A stretch of 64,000 bases of DNA from Polaribacter vadi. Its GTDB lineage: Bacteria; Bacteroidota; Bacteroidia; Flavobacteriales; Flavobacteriaceae. Position numbers and translations under genes: made by a program. The DNA lies in NCBI RefSeq assembly GCF_001761365.1, contig NZ_CP017477.1:3152001-3216000 (forward strand). The letters run 5' to 3'. The notes under the pieces were generated by a model, which saw only the letters and a list, made by a program, of their open reading frames with translations, did no database searches and had not been told where the DNA came from. Shown in pieces: positions 54,934 through 63,135 of this stretch. Positions within the stretch are counted from its first letter, which is position 1. The number at the start of each line of letters is the position of its first letter.

Positions 54934-54964
54934 TTGATTACCCCAGAAACTTTCTATATTTTTG
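54934..54964 (+). promoter_or_regulatory. Promoter of the PLP-enzyme gene
   Basis: TTG (54934-54936), 20-nt spacer, TATTTTTG (54957-54964), a good consensus match. It places the transcript start close to 54970, supporting a start codon near 54981 rather than further in. Confidence 0.6.
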
Positions 54965-54980
54965 CAGTTAAAATAATTTT

Positions 54981-55940
54981 TTGGTAAAGATAGATAACAC
55001 ACTTTTTAACGATTCAATTGCGAGTGAGAATCAACAAATTCATCTTCCTATTTTGGAAGAAAAAAAGATTGAACTTTTCATTAAGAGAGAAGATTTAATT
55101 CATCCTTTTGTTTCAGGAAATAAATTCAGAAAGTTAAAATACAATCTTAAAGAAGCTAAAAAATTAAAAAAGAATTCCTTATTAACTTTTGGAGGTGCCT
55201 ATTCTAATCATATTGTAGCTACTGCAATTGCAGGCAATATGTCTGGTTTTAAAACTTTTGGTGTTATTAGAGGAGAAGAATTAGGGAATAACCTCGAAAA
55301 AACATTAGAAGAAAATTCTACTTTAAGAGAAGCACATAACCATGGAATGAAATTTCAATTTGTATCTAGAGAAGAATATCGACAAAAAACTTCTTTCGGT
55401 TTAATAGAGAAATTAAAAAATAAATGGGGCGATTTTTATTTAATTCCTGAAGGAGGAACTAATCTTTTAGCTGTAAAAGGTTGTGAGGAAATTTTATCGA
55501 AAGAAGATAAGGAGTTTAACTTTATTTGTGCTGCTTTAGGAACTGGAGGTACAGTTTCTGGATTGATAAATTCTATTAGTAAAAAGCAAAAAGTACTTGG
55601 TTTTCCAGCATTAAAAGGAAATTTTTTATCCGAAGAAATTAAAAAATATACGGTTAATAGAAAAAATTGGAGTTTGCAGAAAAAATATCACTTTGGTGGT
55701 TATGCAAAATATAATGAAGAATTAATTCGTTTTATAAATGATTTTAAAGAAAAAACCGATGTTTTACTAGATCCTATTTATACTGGAAAAATGGTTTTTG
55801 GTGTGTTGGATTTAATTAAAAAAGACTTTTTTGCAGAAGGCTCTAAAATTTTAGTAATTCACACAGGAGGTGTTCAGGGAATTGAAGGCATCAACAGAAA
55901 GTTAATGGCAAAGAATGAAGAATTAATTAAGGTATCATGA
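54981..55940 (+). CDS. PLP-dependent ACC deaminase/D-cysteine desulfhydrase family protein
   Basis: Protein of 319 residues starting at a TTG codon; no ATG occurs before residue 88, and the conserved NQQIHLPILEEKKIELFIKREDLIHP segment needs this early start. The PLP lysine is K51 in SGNKFRKLKYN; GGAYSNH (71-77) and GLIEKLKN, EGGTNLLAVKG, and GTGGTVSGL (phosphate-binding loop) follow. Family members deaminate ACC or desulfurise D-cysteine; the sequence alone does not tell which. The next gene overlaps its stop by 4 bp (ATGA). Confidence 0.88.
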   Translation: MVKIDNTLFNDSIASENQQIHLPILEEKKIELFIKREDLIHPFVSGNKFRKLKYNLKEAKKLKKNSLLTFGGAYSNHIVATAIAGNMSGFKTFGVIRGEELGNNLEKTLEENSTLREAHNHGMKFQFVSREEYRQKTSFGLIEKLKNKWGDFYLIPEGGTNLLAVKGCEEILSKEDKEFNFICAALGTGGTVSGLINSISKKQKVLGFPALKGNFLSEEIKKYTVNRKNWSLQKKYHFGGYAKYNEELIRFINDFKEKTDVLLDPIYTGKMVFGVLDLIKKDFFAEGSKILVIHTGGVQGIEGINRKLMAKNEELIKVS

Positions 55941-56785
55941 AGTTAAAAGGAATCGTTTTTTTATGTTCAATGTTATTTTTAGCCAGTTGTGGAGCTAAAA
56001 AAACGGTTGTAAACAAGGAAAACCCAGGAGTTGTAATTGTAGAGCCAGAACCTGTTGATTTACCTTCTGTAAATGAAAAGGAAATTACTAAGAAATTGGT
56101 AAAAAAGAATCCTAATTTAAATACTCTTACAATTGATTATATCAGAAAATATGCACCAATTGCTGTCAAAGAAATGCACGAATATAAAATTCCTGCAAGC
56201 ATTACTTTAGCACAAGGAATTTTAGAATCTGGCAAAGGTAGAAGCGAATTGGCGTTAAAATCTAACAATCATTTTGGGATAAAATGTCACACAGGTTGGA
56301 CAGGTGACAGCGTTTATCATGATGATGATGAAAAAGGAGAATGTTTTAGAAAATACGTATATCCAGAAACTTCTTATAACGATCATTCGTTGTTTTTAAC
56401 GCAAAGAAGACGTTATGCTTTTTTGTTCGGTTATAAAATTACAGATTATAAAAGATGGGCAAATGGTTTAAAAAAAGCGGGTTATGCAACCGATCCAAAA
56501 TATCCTGCTAAATTGATTAAAATTATTAAAGATTATAAATTATACGAGTTTGATAAGATTTCAAAAAGAGCCTATTCTAAAGAAATTTTAGCATTAAATG
56601 ATGGTGAATCTTTCGAAAAACCAACCGTTATTCAAAAAACCGAACCAAAATTCTACGAAGTCGAAAAAGGAGATACTTTATATTCGATAGGTAGAAAATT
56701 TGGTGTTTCTGTACCTGTTCTAAAAAAACTAAATAATTTAAAAGACTACACAATTTCTATCGGTCAAAAGTTATTGCTGCATTAA
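55937..56785 (+). CDS. Glucosaminidase with LysM domain, lipoprotein
   Basis: Protein of 282 residues with lipobox LFLASC (Cys18). A glucosaminidase domain (about 60-205; ASITLAQGILESGKGRSELA with the catalytic Glu, NNHFGIKCH) is followed by a C-terminal LysM domain (about 237-281; YEVEKGDTLYSIGRKFGVS). It cuts peptidoglycan at N-acetylglucosamine bonds (FlgJ/Acm2-like family) and holds to the wall with LysM. It is translationally coupled to the PLP enzyme. Confidence 0.93.
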   Translation: MKLKGIVFLCSMLFLASCGAKKTVVNKENPGVVIVEPEPVDLPSVNEKEITKKLVKKNPNLNTLTIDYIRKYAPIAVKEMHEYKIPASITLAQGILESGKGRSELALKSNNHFGIKCHTGWTGDSVYHDDDEKGECFRKYVYPETSYNDHSLFLTQRRRYAFLFGYKITDYKRWANGLKKAGYATDPKYPAKLIKIIKDYKLYEFDKISKRAYSKEILALNDGESFEKPTVIQKTEPKFYEVEKGDTLYSIGRKFGVSVPVLKKLNNLKDYTISIGQKLLLH

Positions 56786-56843
56786 AAAGTTGATTTAAAA
56801 ATCATTTTGAAACTAAAAGCAATTTTTAAATGATTTCATCAAT

Positions 56844-57560
56844 TTATTTAATTTCAAATTTCACATAAATTGATGACGTTATTTTTATCGTTTTAAATTC
56901 TACAGTTTCATCTTTAAAACCATTTCCTCTTACTTTTATCATAGAGTAATTTGCGTTATTATTTAAATAATTGGCGTTTACAAAAGTTTGATTATTATTA
57001 TTATTATTATTATTATTTGCCAATTCGTTAATGATGATTGGTTTTCCTGTTTGTTCGCCAATAGCATTTAGCAAATAATCTGCTTTCTCTTTAGCAGCTT
57101 TAATCGCTTTAATTCTGTTTTTCTTTTTAATGTTGATAAGATTAGAATGTGTAGCTTTTGCAATATTAACGTCAGAAATTTCTAATTTTTTAAAGTTTTC
57201 AAAAAGTTGTTTTAGGTTGTCTGCTCCATTAACCTGTAAGCTGTAATTTGCTACCGAAAAGATTTCTTCAGACCACCAACCTGTTTTTGCTAACACTGCA
57301 TTTACATCAGAAATAGAAAGGTTTTTCTCTGGAATTCCAATCTTTTTTAAAACTGTTTTTAGCTGATTTTCTAAAACATCAAGCGTAATTTTTTTTCCTT
57401 TTTCTGTGCGTTCTTTTAGGGTGATGTCCAAATAAATTTCATCGGGTACAATTTCAATTTCTGCAGTTCCTGTAACCTCTATATACGGTTTTTGACCTGT
57501 TGATTGCGCTAAAAATGCTGATGTAAAAAGTAAAAAGAAAATGAGTTTAAAATTTTTCAT
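56844..57560 (-). CDS. SIMPL domain protein with poly-Asn tract
   Basis: Protein of 238 residues with a signal peptide (about 1-19). The SIMPL (DUF541) fold is shown by IEVTGTAEIEIVPDEIYLDITLKE and the later AIKAAKEKADYLLNAIGE. Nine AAT codons in a row (56991-57017) encode an Asn tract after INELA. SIMPL proteins are periplasmic and of unclear function. It is convergent with the glucosaminidase gene. The tract is a pure 9x trinucleotide repeat that could vary in length without breaking the frame. Confidence 0.88.
   Translation of the reverse strand: MKNFKLIFFLLFTSAFLAQSTGQKPYIEVTGTAEIEIVPDEIYLDITLKERTEKGKKITLDVLENQLKTVLKKIGIPEKNLSISDVNAVLAKTGWWSEEIFSVANYSLQVNGADNLKQLFENFKKLEISDVNIAKATHSNLINIKKKNRIKAIKAAKEKADYLLNAIGEQTGKPIIINELANNNNNNNNNQTFVNANYLNNNANYSMIKVRGNGFKDETVEFKTIKITSSIYVKFEIK
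56991..57017. repeat. Trinucleotide microsatellite (ATT)9 inside the SIMPL gene
   Basis: Nine perfect ATT units on the plus strand (AAT on the coding strand). It changes coding length by whole residues only. Confidence 0.95.
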
Positions 57561-57771
57561 GATGTTTATTTTTTGATGTTAAACGTGCTCAATATTAACA
57601 CCAACTTAATTTCTAAAAAAACAACAATGAGTGAAATGGCATTTTGAATGCGTGAAGGAATTCATCAGTTTAGTAAAGCTTGTCTTTTAAAGGCTTGAAA
57701 TTAAGAATAATCAATTTGAACATTTTTTTTGATGCTTTTTTGTGTGTATGTTTACATAATTAAAGAATTTA

Positions 57772-59964
57772 ATGAAACAAAAAATATACATAGCAATCCT
57801 TTTTTTATGCTTGAGTTTTTCAAGTGTATTTGCGCAAGAAAATATCATCACTCAAAGAGGCGTCGAGTTTTCTGTGCGAATTATTGTTGTGGATGATAAC
57901 AATCGTAAAATCGTAAAAAATGTTCAAATAGATGCGAATGGGCGATTTTATTCTTATGCTGATGTTGCTGGAAGGTATATCATTAAAGCTAAAGTTGGCG
58001 ACGAAATTAGGGTCTCTCATCCAGATTTCGAAACTGTTTATTATACCTTAACATCTAGTGAAGATATTAAAATTATTGTGGAAGATTATGAGGATAAAAG
58101 TAATTCCATTTTAAAATCTAGAAGTAAATCAGCACAAACAGATTTTTATTTACAACATATAGATTCCGCTAAATTTTATCAGAAAAAAGACATCGAAAAA
58201 AGTTTATCATTTATAGAAAAAGCGTTAGAAAATAACCAGAATAAAAAAAGAAATGCAACTACTTATAACCTTTTAGGAGATATTTACCTGTTTTGGAAAC
58301 AATACGATTTGGCAATTAATAACTACAAATTGTCCTATCAAATTAAAGAAGAAGTAACTACAAAAATATCGTTAGCAGCAGCACAATTCTTAGCGAAAAA
58401 CTATTTGGAAAGTGCTAAAACCTATCGAGAATTAAAAGAAGAAAGCTTAAGTAATTTTGAAGAAATTCAGATCTATGAAGCTTTAGGAGACATCAGTTTT
58501 GCTACAAAAAAATGGAAAGAAGCCAACATCAATTATCAAAAAGCATTACAAATTGCTGAAACTAATTCTATAACCTCTAAAATTACAGATATAAGCTCTA
58601 AAATTGGAGATGTGTATGCAGCACAAGGAAAAACAAGCAAAGCAGAAAATTCATTCATCAATTCTATGAGTTTAGCAGCAAAAGAAAATCCTGAACGTGC
58701 TTTAATAGAAGAAGAAAAAGTCGCCGATTTTTATAATGATAACAGACGTTTTGATGATGAAATTAAACTCCGAAAAAAGAGTTTAGAAAAAACAAAAAAT
58801 AAAAATACAACAGCAGGAACCGAAGTTAAGGATTCTATTACATCACAAAAAATAAATTACAAAATTGGGAATGCGTATCTACAAAAAGAAGATTATAAAA
58901 AAGCGATTCCTTTTTTAGAGAAGAGTAAAAGTGATGCCAAAGAAAAAAATGATATCGTCATCGAAAAAGATGCCACCAGAAAAATTTCAGAAGCATTTGC
59001 AAATCTTGGGGATAATGAAAAAGCATTAAAAAATTACAAAGAATATGTTTCTTTGGTCGATTCTTTATATGTTAGAAAAGAACAAGAAATTCAGCAAGCA
59101 ACGCGTTTTGCAAAGAAAATTGCCGACAATCAAAACCGAATTGCAAGTTTAGAGAAAGACAAAGAATTAACACAAAGTAAAATTAGTTTGGCGTATGTAG
59201 ATCAGCGATTATCGGAAGAAAGTAACCAAAAACAACGTATATTAATTTACGCTTTATTTGGTGGTTTTTTATTGATGATTTTAGTGTTGTATTTTATGTT
59301 TAGAACTAATAAACAGCAAAAATTAGCTAATAATTTGTTAGCATTAAAATCGATGCGTTCGCAAATGAATCCGCATTTTATTTTTAATGCTTTAAACTCT
59401 GTAAATAGTTTTATTGCTGTTAATGATGAACGAAATGCAAATAGATATTTAAGCGAATTTTCGGCTTTAATGCGTGCTGTTTTAGAAAATTCTGATGAAG
59501 ATTTTATTCCTTTAACCAAAGAAATTGAGTTACTAGAATTGTATGTAAAACTAGAGCATAATCGTTTTAAAGACAAGTTCGATTATCAGATAAATATTGA
59601 TAAAAATATCGATTTAGAGCAATTTTCAATTCCGCCAATGTTGTTGCAACCTTATATTGAAAATGCCATTTGGCATGGTTTGCGTTACAGAAAAGAAAAA
59701 GGAAATTTAGAAATATCCATCAACCAAAAAGATAACGAAACCATTTCTATTGTAATTATTGATGATGGAATTGGACGAAAAAAATCGCAGGAATTAAAGA
59801 CTAAAAATCAACTGAAACAAAAGTCTAAAGGAATGAGCACTATAAAAAATAGAATTTCAATTCTAAATGATATGTACAAAGAACGCATTTCTGTAAACGT
59901 TACAAATGCTTTAGAAAATGGAGAGGGAACAAAAGTAGAGTTGTTTTTGAAGAAGGAAGGTTGA
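57772..59964 (+). CDS. LytS-type sensor histidine kinase with TPR sensor region
   Basis: Protein of 730 residues: signal peptide (about 1-21), a beta-sandwich carboxypeptidase-regulatory-like domain (about 25-110), several TPR repeats (about 120-450), a coiled coil, one membrane helix (about 488-508) and the His_kinase/HATPase pair. The phospho-acceptor is H535 in QMNPHFIFNALNSVNS; the N-box is PPMLLQPYIENAIWHGL. It phosphorylates the LytTR regulator whose gene starts 299 bp downstream. The input signal is unknown. Confidence 0.92.
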   Translation: MKQKIYIAILFLCLSFSSVFAQENIITQRGVEFSVRIIVVDDNNRKIVKNVQIDANGRFYSYADVAGRYIIKAKVGDEIRVSHPDFETVYYTLTSSEDIKIIVEDYEDKSNSILKSRSKSAQTDFYLQHIDSAKFYQKKDIEKSLSFIEKALENNQNKKRNATTYNLLGDIYLFWKQYDLAINNYKLSYQIKEEVTTKISLAAAQFLAKNYLESAKTYRELKEESLSNFEEIQIYEALGDISFATKKWKEANINYQKALQIAETNSITSKITDISSKIGDVYAAQGKTSKAENSFINSMSLAAKENPERALIEEEKVADFYNDNRRFDDEIKLRKKSLEKTKNKNTTAGTEVKDSITSQKINYKIGNAYLQKEDYKKAIPFLEKSKSDAKEKNDIVIEKDATRKISEAFANLGDNEKALKNYKEYVSLVDSLYVRKEQEIQQATRFAKKIADNQNRIASLEKDKELTQSKISLAYVDQRLSEESNQKQRILIYALFGGFLLMILVLYFMFRTNKQQKLANNLLALKSMRSQMNPHFIFNALNSVNSFIAVNDERNANRYLSEFSALMRAVLENSDEDFIPLTKEIELLELYVKLEHNRFKDKFDYQINIDKNIDLEQFSIPPMLLQPYIENAIWHGLRYRKEKGNLEISINQKDNETISIVIIDDGIGRKKSQELKTKNQLKQKSKGMSTIKNRISILNDMYKERISVNVTNALENGEGTKVELFLKKEG

Positions 59965-60025
59965 AGTAGGAAGTATGAAGTTGGAAGTTGGAAGTTTGGA
60001 GTTTGAAGTTTGAAGTTGGAAGAGA
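59963..60025 (+). repeat. Heptameric tract beginning at the kinase stop codon
   Basis: Nine units of the GAAGTTG type in strict 7-bp register (GAAGTAG, GAAGTAT, GAAGTTG twice, GAAGTTT, GGAGTTT, GAAGTTT, GAAGTTG, GAAGAGA). The first unit overlaps the TGA stop of the kinase gene. The rest of the gap to 60263 continues as a purine-rich tract and a CTGTG-rich tract. Confidence 0.8.
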
Positions 60026-60150
60026 AACAAGATGAAAAGGAAACAAGAAACAAGATATAATATATAGAAAAGAGAGAAGAGAAAAGAGAGAAAAAAAGAA
60101 AATTAAAATTCACGAGAATACTTATTTAATATAACAGTTATAATCGGTGT

Positions 60151-60258
60151 AAATCTGTGAAATCCGTGTCAAAAAATCTCCGAGAATCTCTGTGTAAAAC
60201 TCTGTGAATCTCTGTGTAATTTTAACCACAAAAATCTGTGAAATCTGTGTCAAAAAAT
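60151..60258 (+). repeat. 27-bp direct repeat and CTCTGTG tract before the LytTR regulator
   Basis: 60151-60177 and 60232-60258 match at 26 of 27 positions (AAATCTGTGAAATC then C/T, GTGTCAAAAAAT); the second ends 5 bp before the ATG at 60264. Between them are CTCTGTGTAAAACTCTGTG and CTCTGTGTAA. It may hold regulator-binding sites (LytTR sites are direct repeats), but this is inference. Confidence 0.65.
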
Positions 60259-60263
60259 AATTC

Positions 60264-60995
60264 ATGAAATTAAAAGCAATCATTGTAGAAGACGAACAAT
60301 TAAGTAGAGATATTCTTCGAAATTACATCGAAAAATATTGCCCAAATGTTCAGTTATTAGGCGAAGCAAGCAATATTGACGAAGCTTATAAACTCATCCA
60401 AAAGCACGAATTAGATTTGGTTTTTTTAGATGTAGAAATGCCTTTTGGAAATGCCTTTGATTTGTTAGAAAAAGTAGAAAACAGAACCTTTGAAACCGTT
60501 TTTGTAACAGCTTACGATCATTATGCAATAGAAGCTTTAAACAATCACGCAAGTTATTATTTACTCAAACCAATTTCTATAGATGAGTTGATAAAAGCCG
60601 TAAATATTGTAACTCAAATCAAAGAAAAAGAGAACGAATTACAGCATCAAATATTGGTACCAAAAACCAATTCGGCTACAGGAAAAATCACCATTCCACA
60701 ACAAGATGGTTTTGAGGTTTTAGATATCAATGATATTATTTTCTGCAAAGCAGATGATAATTATACCGAAATTCATTTAGCAAATTCTAAAAAATTAGTC
60801 AGTAAAACTTTAAAGTATTTTGAAGAAGCTTTAAAAGAACACACATTTGCAAGAATCCATAAATCGTATTTGGTAAATGTAAACGAAATTGTAAAATACA
60901 AAAAAGGAAAAGGAGGAAGCGTGATTGTTTCAAGTGGAAAAGAAATTTTGGTTTCTGCTTCGCAAAAGAGTAATTTGCTTTCTTATTTTAAGTAG
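60264..60995 (+). CDS. LytTR-family response regulator
   Basis: Protein of 243 residues: receiver domain (about 3-120; acidic pair E9/D10, phospho-acceptor D56 in VFLDVEMP, K near 109) and LytTR DNA-binding domain (about 140-240; DDIIFCKADDNYTEIHLANSKK). It is the cognate partner of the upstream kinase by gene order. Targets are unknown. Confidence 0.95.
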   Translation: MKLKAIIVEDEQLSRDILRNYIEKYCPNVQLLGEASNIDEAYKLIQKHELDLVFLDVEMPFGNAFDLLEKVENRTFETVFVTAYDHYAIEALNNHASYYLLKPISIDELIKAVNIVTQIKEKENELQHQILVPKTNSATGKITIPQQDGFEVLDINDIIFCKADDNYTEIHLANSKKLVSKTLKYFEEALKEHTFARIHKSYLVNVNEIVKYKKGKGGSVIVSSGKEILVSASQKSNLLSYFK

Positions 60996-61000
60996 TCTTT

Positions 61001-61042
61001 AAAAACTAAAAACTAAAAACTAAAAACTAAAAACTAAAAACT
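61001..61042 (+). repeat. Six perfect heptamers before the carbonic anhydrase start
   Basis: AAAAACT six times without mismatch, then AAAT and the ATG at 61047. It fills nearly all of the 51-bp gap between the LytTR regulator and this gene. Confidence 0.95.
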
Positions 61043-61046
61043 AAAT

Positions 61047-61562
61047 ATGCCCATTATAAAATCCGTAAACGGAAAACATCCACAAATTCCAGAAGACTGT
61101 TTTGTGGCAGAAAACGCAACAATTCTTGGAGAAGTTTCATTGGGAAAAGAATGTTCCATTTGGTACAATGCAGTAATTAGAGGAGATGTGCATTTTATAA
61201 AAATCGGTAATAAAGTAAATATTCAAGATGGAGCAGTAATCCATGCAACCTATCAAAAATCGCCAACAACCATTGGGAATAATGTTTCAATTGGCCACAA
61301 TGCAATTGTACATGGTTGCACAATTCACGATAATGTTTTGGTAGGAATGGGTTCCATAATTATGGACGATTGTGTTATAGAATCGAATTCCATAATTGCA
61401 GCAGGAGCAGTTGTTACCAAAAATACAAGAGTAGAAAGTGGTAGTATTTACGCTGGAGTTCCTGCTAAAAAAGTGAAAGATATTTCGCAAGAATTAATTT
61501 CTGGAGAGATTGATAGAATTGCCAATAATTATGTAAAATATTCAAGTTGGTTTAAAGAATAG
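61047..61562 (+). CDS. Gamma-class carbonic anhydrase-like hexapeptide protein
   Basis: Protein of 171 residues forming a left-handed beta-helix of hexapeptide repeats (e.g. VSLGKECSIWYNAVIRGD). The zinc ligands of the gamma-CA (CamH/YrdA) type are present: H66 (GAVIHATY), H84 and H89 (SIGHNAIVHG). The Cam acidic loop is missing, as in YrdA/PaaY. It may hydrate CO2 or act as an esterase-like metalloprotein; activity in this subfamily is often unproven. It follows the LytTR regulator through the AAAAACT array. Confidence 0.9.
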   Translation: MPIIKSVNGKHPQIPEDCFVAENATILGEVSLGKECSIWYNAVIRGDVHFIKIGNKVNIQDGAVIHATYQKSPTTIGNNVSIGHNAIVHGCTIHDNVLVGMGSIIMDDCVIESNSIIAAGAVVTKNTRVESGSIYAGVPAKKVKDISQELISGEIDRIANNYVKYSSWFKE

Positions 61563-61590
61563 TGTTTTTAGTTTTTGGGCGTTTTAACGC

Positions 61591-61649
61591 GCTTTCACTA
61601 CTCGCTTTTTTTGAAAAAACAAAAAAGAGCTCAAACAAACCGTTCAATC
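61591..61649. repeat. Dispersed repeat A, copy 2
   Basis: Same core as 48668-48729. The outer ends are GGGCGTT (from about 61577) and AACGC (after CGTTCAATCCCT), which can pair and close the element. Confidence 0.85.
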
Positions 61650-61676
61650 CCTAACGCAAAATTCAGCATATATCAA

Positions 61677-61706
61677 AAACCCGATTTCAATTAAGAAATC
61701 GGGTTT
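61677..61706 (-). terminator. Terminator of the metallophosphatase gene
   Basis: AAACCCGATTTC (61677-61688) and GAAATCGGGTTT (61695-61706), 6-nt loop. The T run follows only on the minus strand, so it serves the leftward metallophosphatase gene. Confidence 0.85.
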
Positions 61707-61761
61707 AAGGAAAACCAAGTATAATTATCAAACACAGATAATTAATTTTTCTAAAAGGAAA

Positions 61762-62928
61762 TTATAACTCCTTTTTTTCTCCGTTATTTAAAACTCTATA
61801 ATAAGAATCGTTTTCAATTAACAAACCTTCAGATTCTTTATTTGGCCAGTTTTTATGATAATCATTAGCATGTTTTACATCAATTGCAAATACTTTTCCT
61901 TGATATAATTTTTTTACTTTTCCTTGAATTGTATGACCTACAATTACAGCTTTTGCATTAAATAAGTTTAAGCCTTTTTCAATTTCTTCTTGTGTTAAAT
62001 CATCTTTAAAATAACCTCTATACCAAGAAGGTCCTGTACGTGTAGAAATTAAAAATTGCTCTAAGTTTTTTTCTTTTTTAGGATAAGCCGCTAAATTATA
62101 ATTTGCTCTAACAATTGAATTTATTTCATTTATATTAGTCTTGTAGTTTGCTAAATCAGGATGAATTCCTCCATGAACAAAAAGATGTCCGTTTATTAAT
62201 TCTAGCGTGTTTTTACTAGCCATCCATTTTCCAATAAAAGAGTTAGAACCGTAAAATTCAAATTGTTGTTTTTGTAGAATTGAGGCGATATATAAATACT
62301 TTTCAGAAGCAGATTTGTAATTTCCTTGTAAGTTTTTTATTTCATGATTTCCTAAAATAAAATGAACATTGCCACCAACTTTTTTAGCATATTGTTCTAA
62401 TTTATAAATAAACCATAAAACTTGCGTTGTAGAAAAACCTCTATCAACAAAATCGCCAACCAAAACTAAATGCCCTTTTCCAAAAATCCAATTTAGATGT
62501 TTGTCAATTACATTATTCGCGATAAGAAAATCTCTAAAAGTTTTGTATCCACTTTCAATATCAGAAATTGCTATTATTTTTTCATCATCATTATAAATGG
62601 CTTTTGGTATTTTAATATCAGTGTTTACTGTAAAACTAAAGACTGTTTTATCTAAATTAAAATAACTTTCTGCATCAATTTTCTGATTAAATTCTTTTCT
62701 ATCAACAGAAAAACCATCAGTTTTATTTCCTTTGATATAATTAAGACTTAAAACAGAATCATTTTCATAAAAAACATAAGGACCTTCATTGTGCCAATTC
62801 ATTTTTTCAATATTATCTGCATAATGTACACTACCATTTTCATAAATAAGAATAGATGCTCCAATAGCTAGCAATACAATTAAAGTTGCAAAAATGTGTT
62901 TTAAATAACGTAAAACTCTTTTCTTCAT
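61762..62928 (-). CDS. Membrane-anchored metallophosphatase of the PPP type
   Basis: Protein of 388 residues from the ATG at 62928; the frame is open 33 codons more, but this ATG precedes a single membrane anchor (about 10-29). The phosphatase domain lies outside the cytoplasm. Motifs: GDFVDRG (158-164), LGNHE (192-196), and VIVGHTIQGK. The first motif, normally SDIHGxY, reads SDIESGY, with the metal-binding His replaced by E125. It may act on phosphoproteins or small phosphate esters. It is on the minus strand between two LytS/LytTR systems. Confidence 0.82.
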   Translation of the reverse strand: MKKRVLRYLKHIFATLIVLLAIGASILIYENGSVHYADNIEKMNWHNEGPYVFYENDSVLSLNYIKGNKTDGFSVDRKEFNQKIDAESYFNLDKTVFSFTVNTDIKIPKAIYNDDEKIIAISDIESGYKTFRDFLIANNVIDKHLNWIFGKGHLVLVGDFVDRGFSTTQVLWFIYKLEQYAKKVGGNVHFILGNHEIKNLQGNYKSASEKYLYIASILQKQQFEFYGSNSFIGKWMASKNTLELINGHLFVHGGIHPDLANYKTNINEINSIVRANYNLAAYPKKEKNLEQFLISTRTGPSWYRGYFKDDLTQEEIEKGLNLFNAKAVIVGHTIQGKVKKLYQGKVFAIDVKHANDYHKNWPNKESEGLLIENDSYYRVLNNGEKKEL

Positions 62929-63123
62929 AATTTTAGATTTTATTTTTATTTCATCAAAAGTAATTGTAGAAAAAAGGTTGCATAAATTTTTGTGATAAAG
63001 GCTGTATGTAGTGTGATGTAAAATCATTATGGTTTAAAAAGAAAGTTTATCACATAAAAAATAACTTATAAACCAGCATAGAAGTAGTTTGTCACATTTT
63101 ATAATATCTTATAAATATTAAGG

Positions 63124-63131
63124 TAATTTTG
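63124..63131 (+). promoter_or_regulatory. -7 box 4 nt before the second LytS kinase start
   Basis: TAATTTTG, then four bases, then ATG at 63136, the same geometry as at 48991-49003. No -33 TTG at the right distance. Confidence 0.4.
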
Positions 63132-63135
63132 TAGT

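Noticed and set aside
62929..63027. Upstream extension of the metallophosphatase by 33 residues
   Set aside because: The inner ATG directly precedes the membrane anchor, the usual layout for such a protein.
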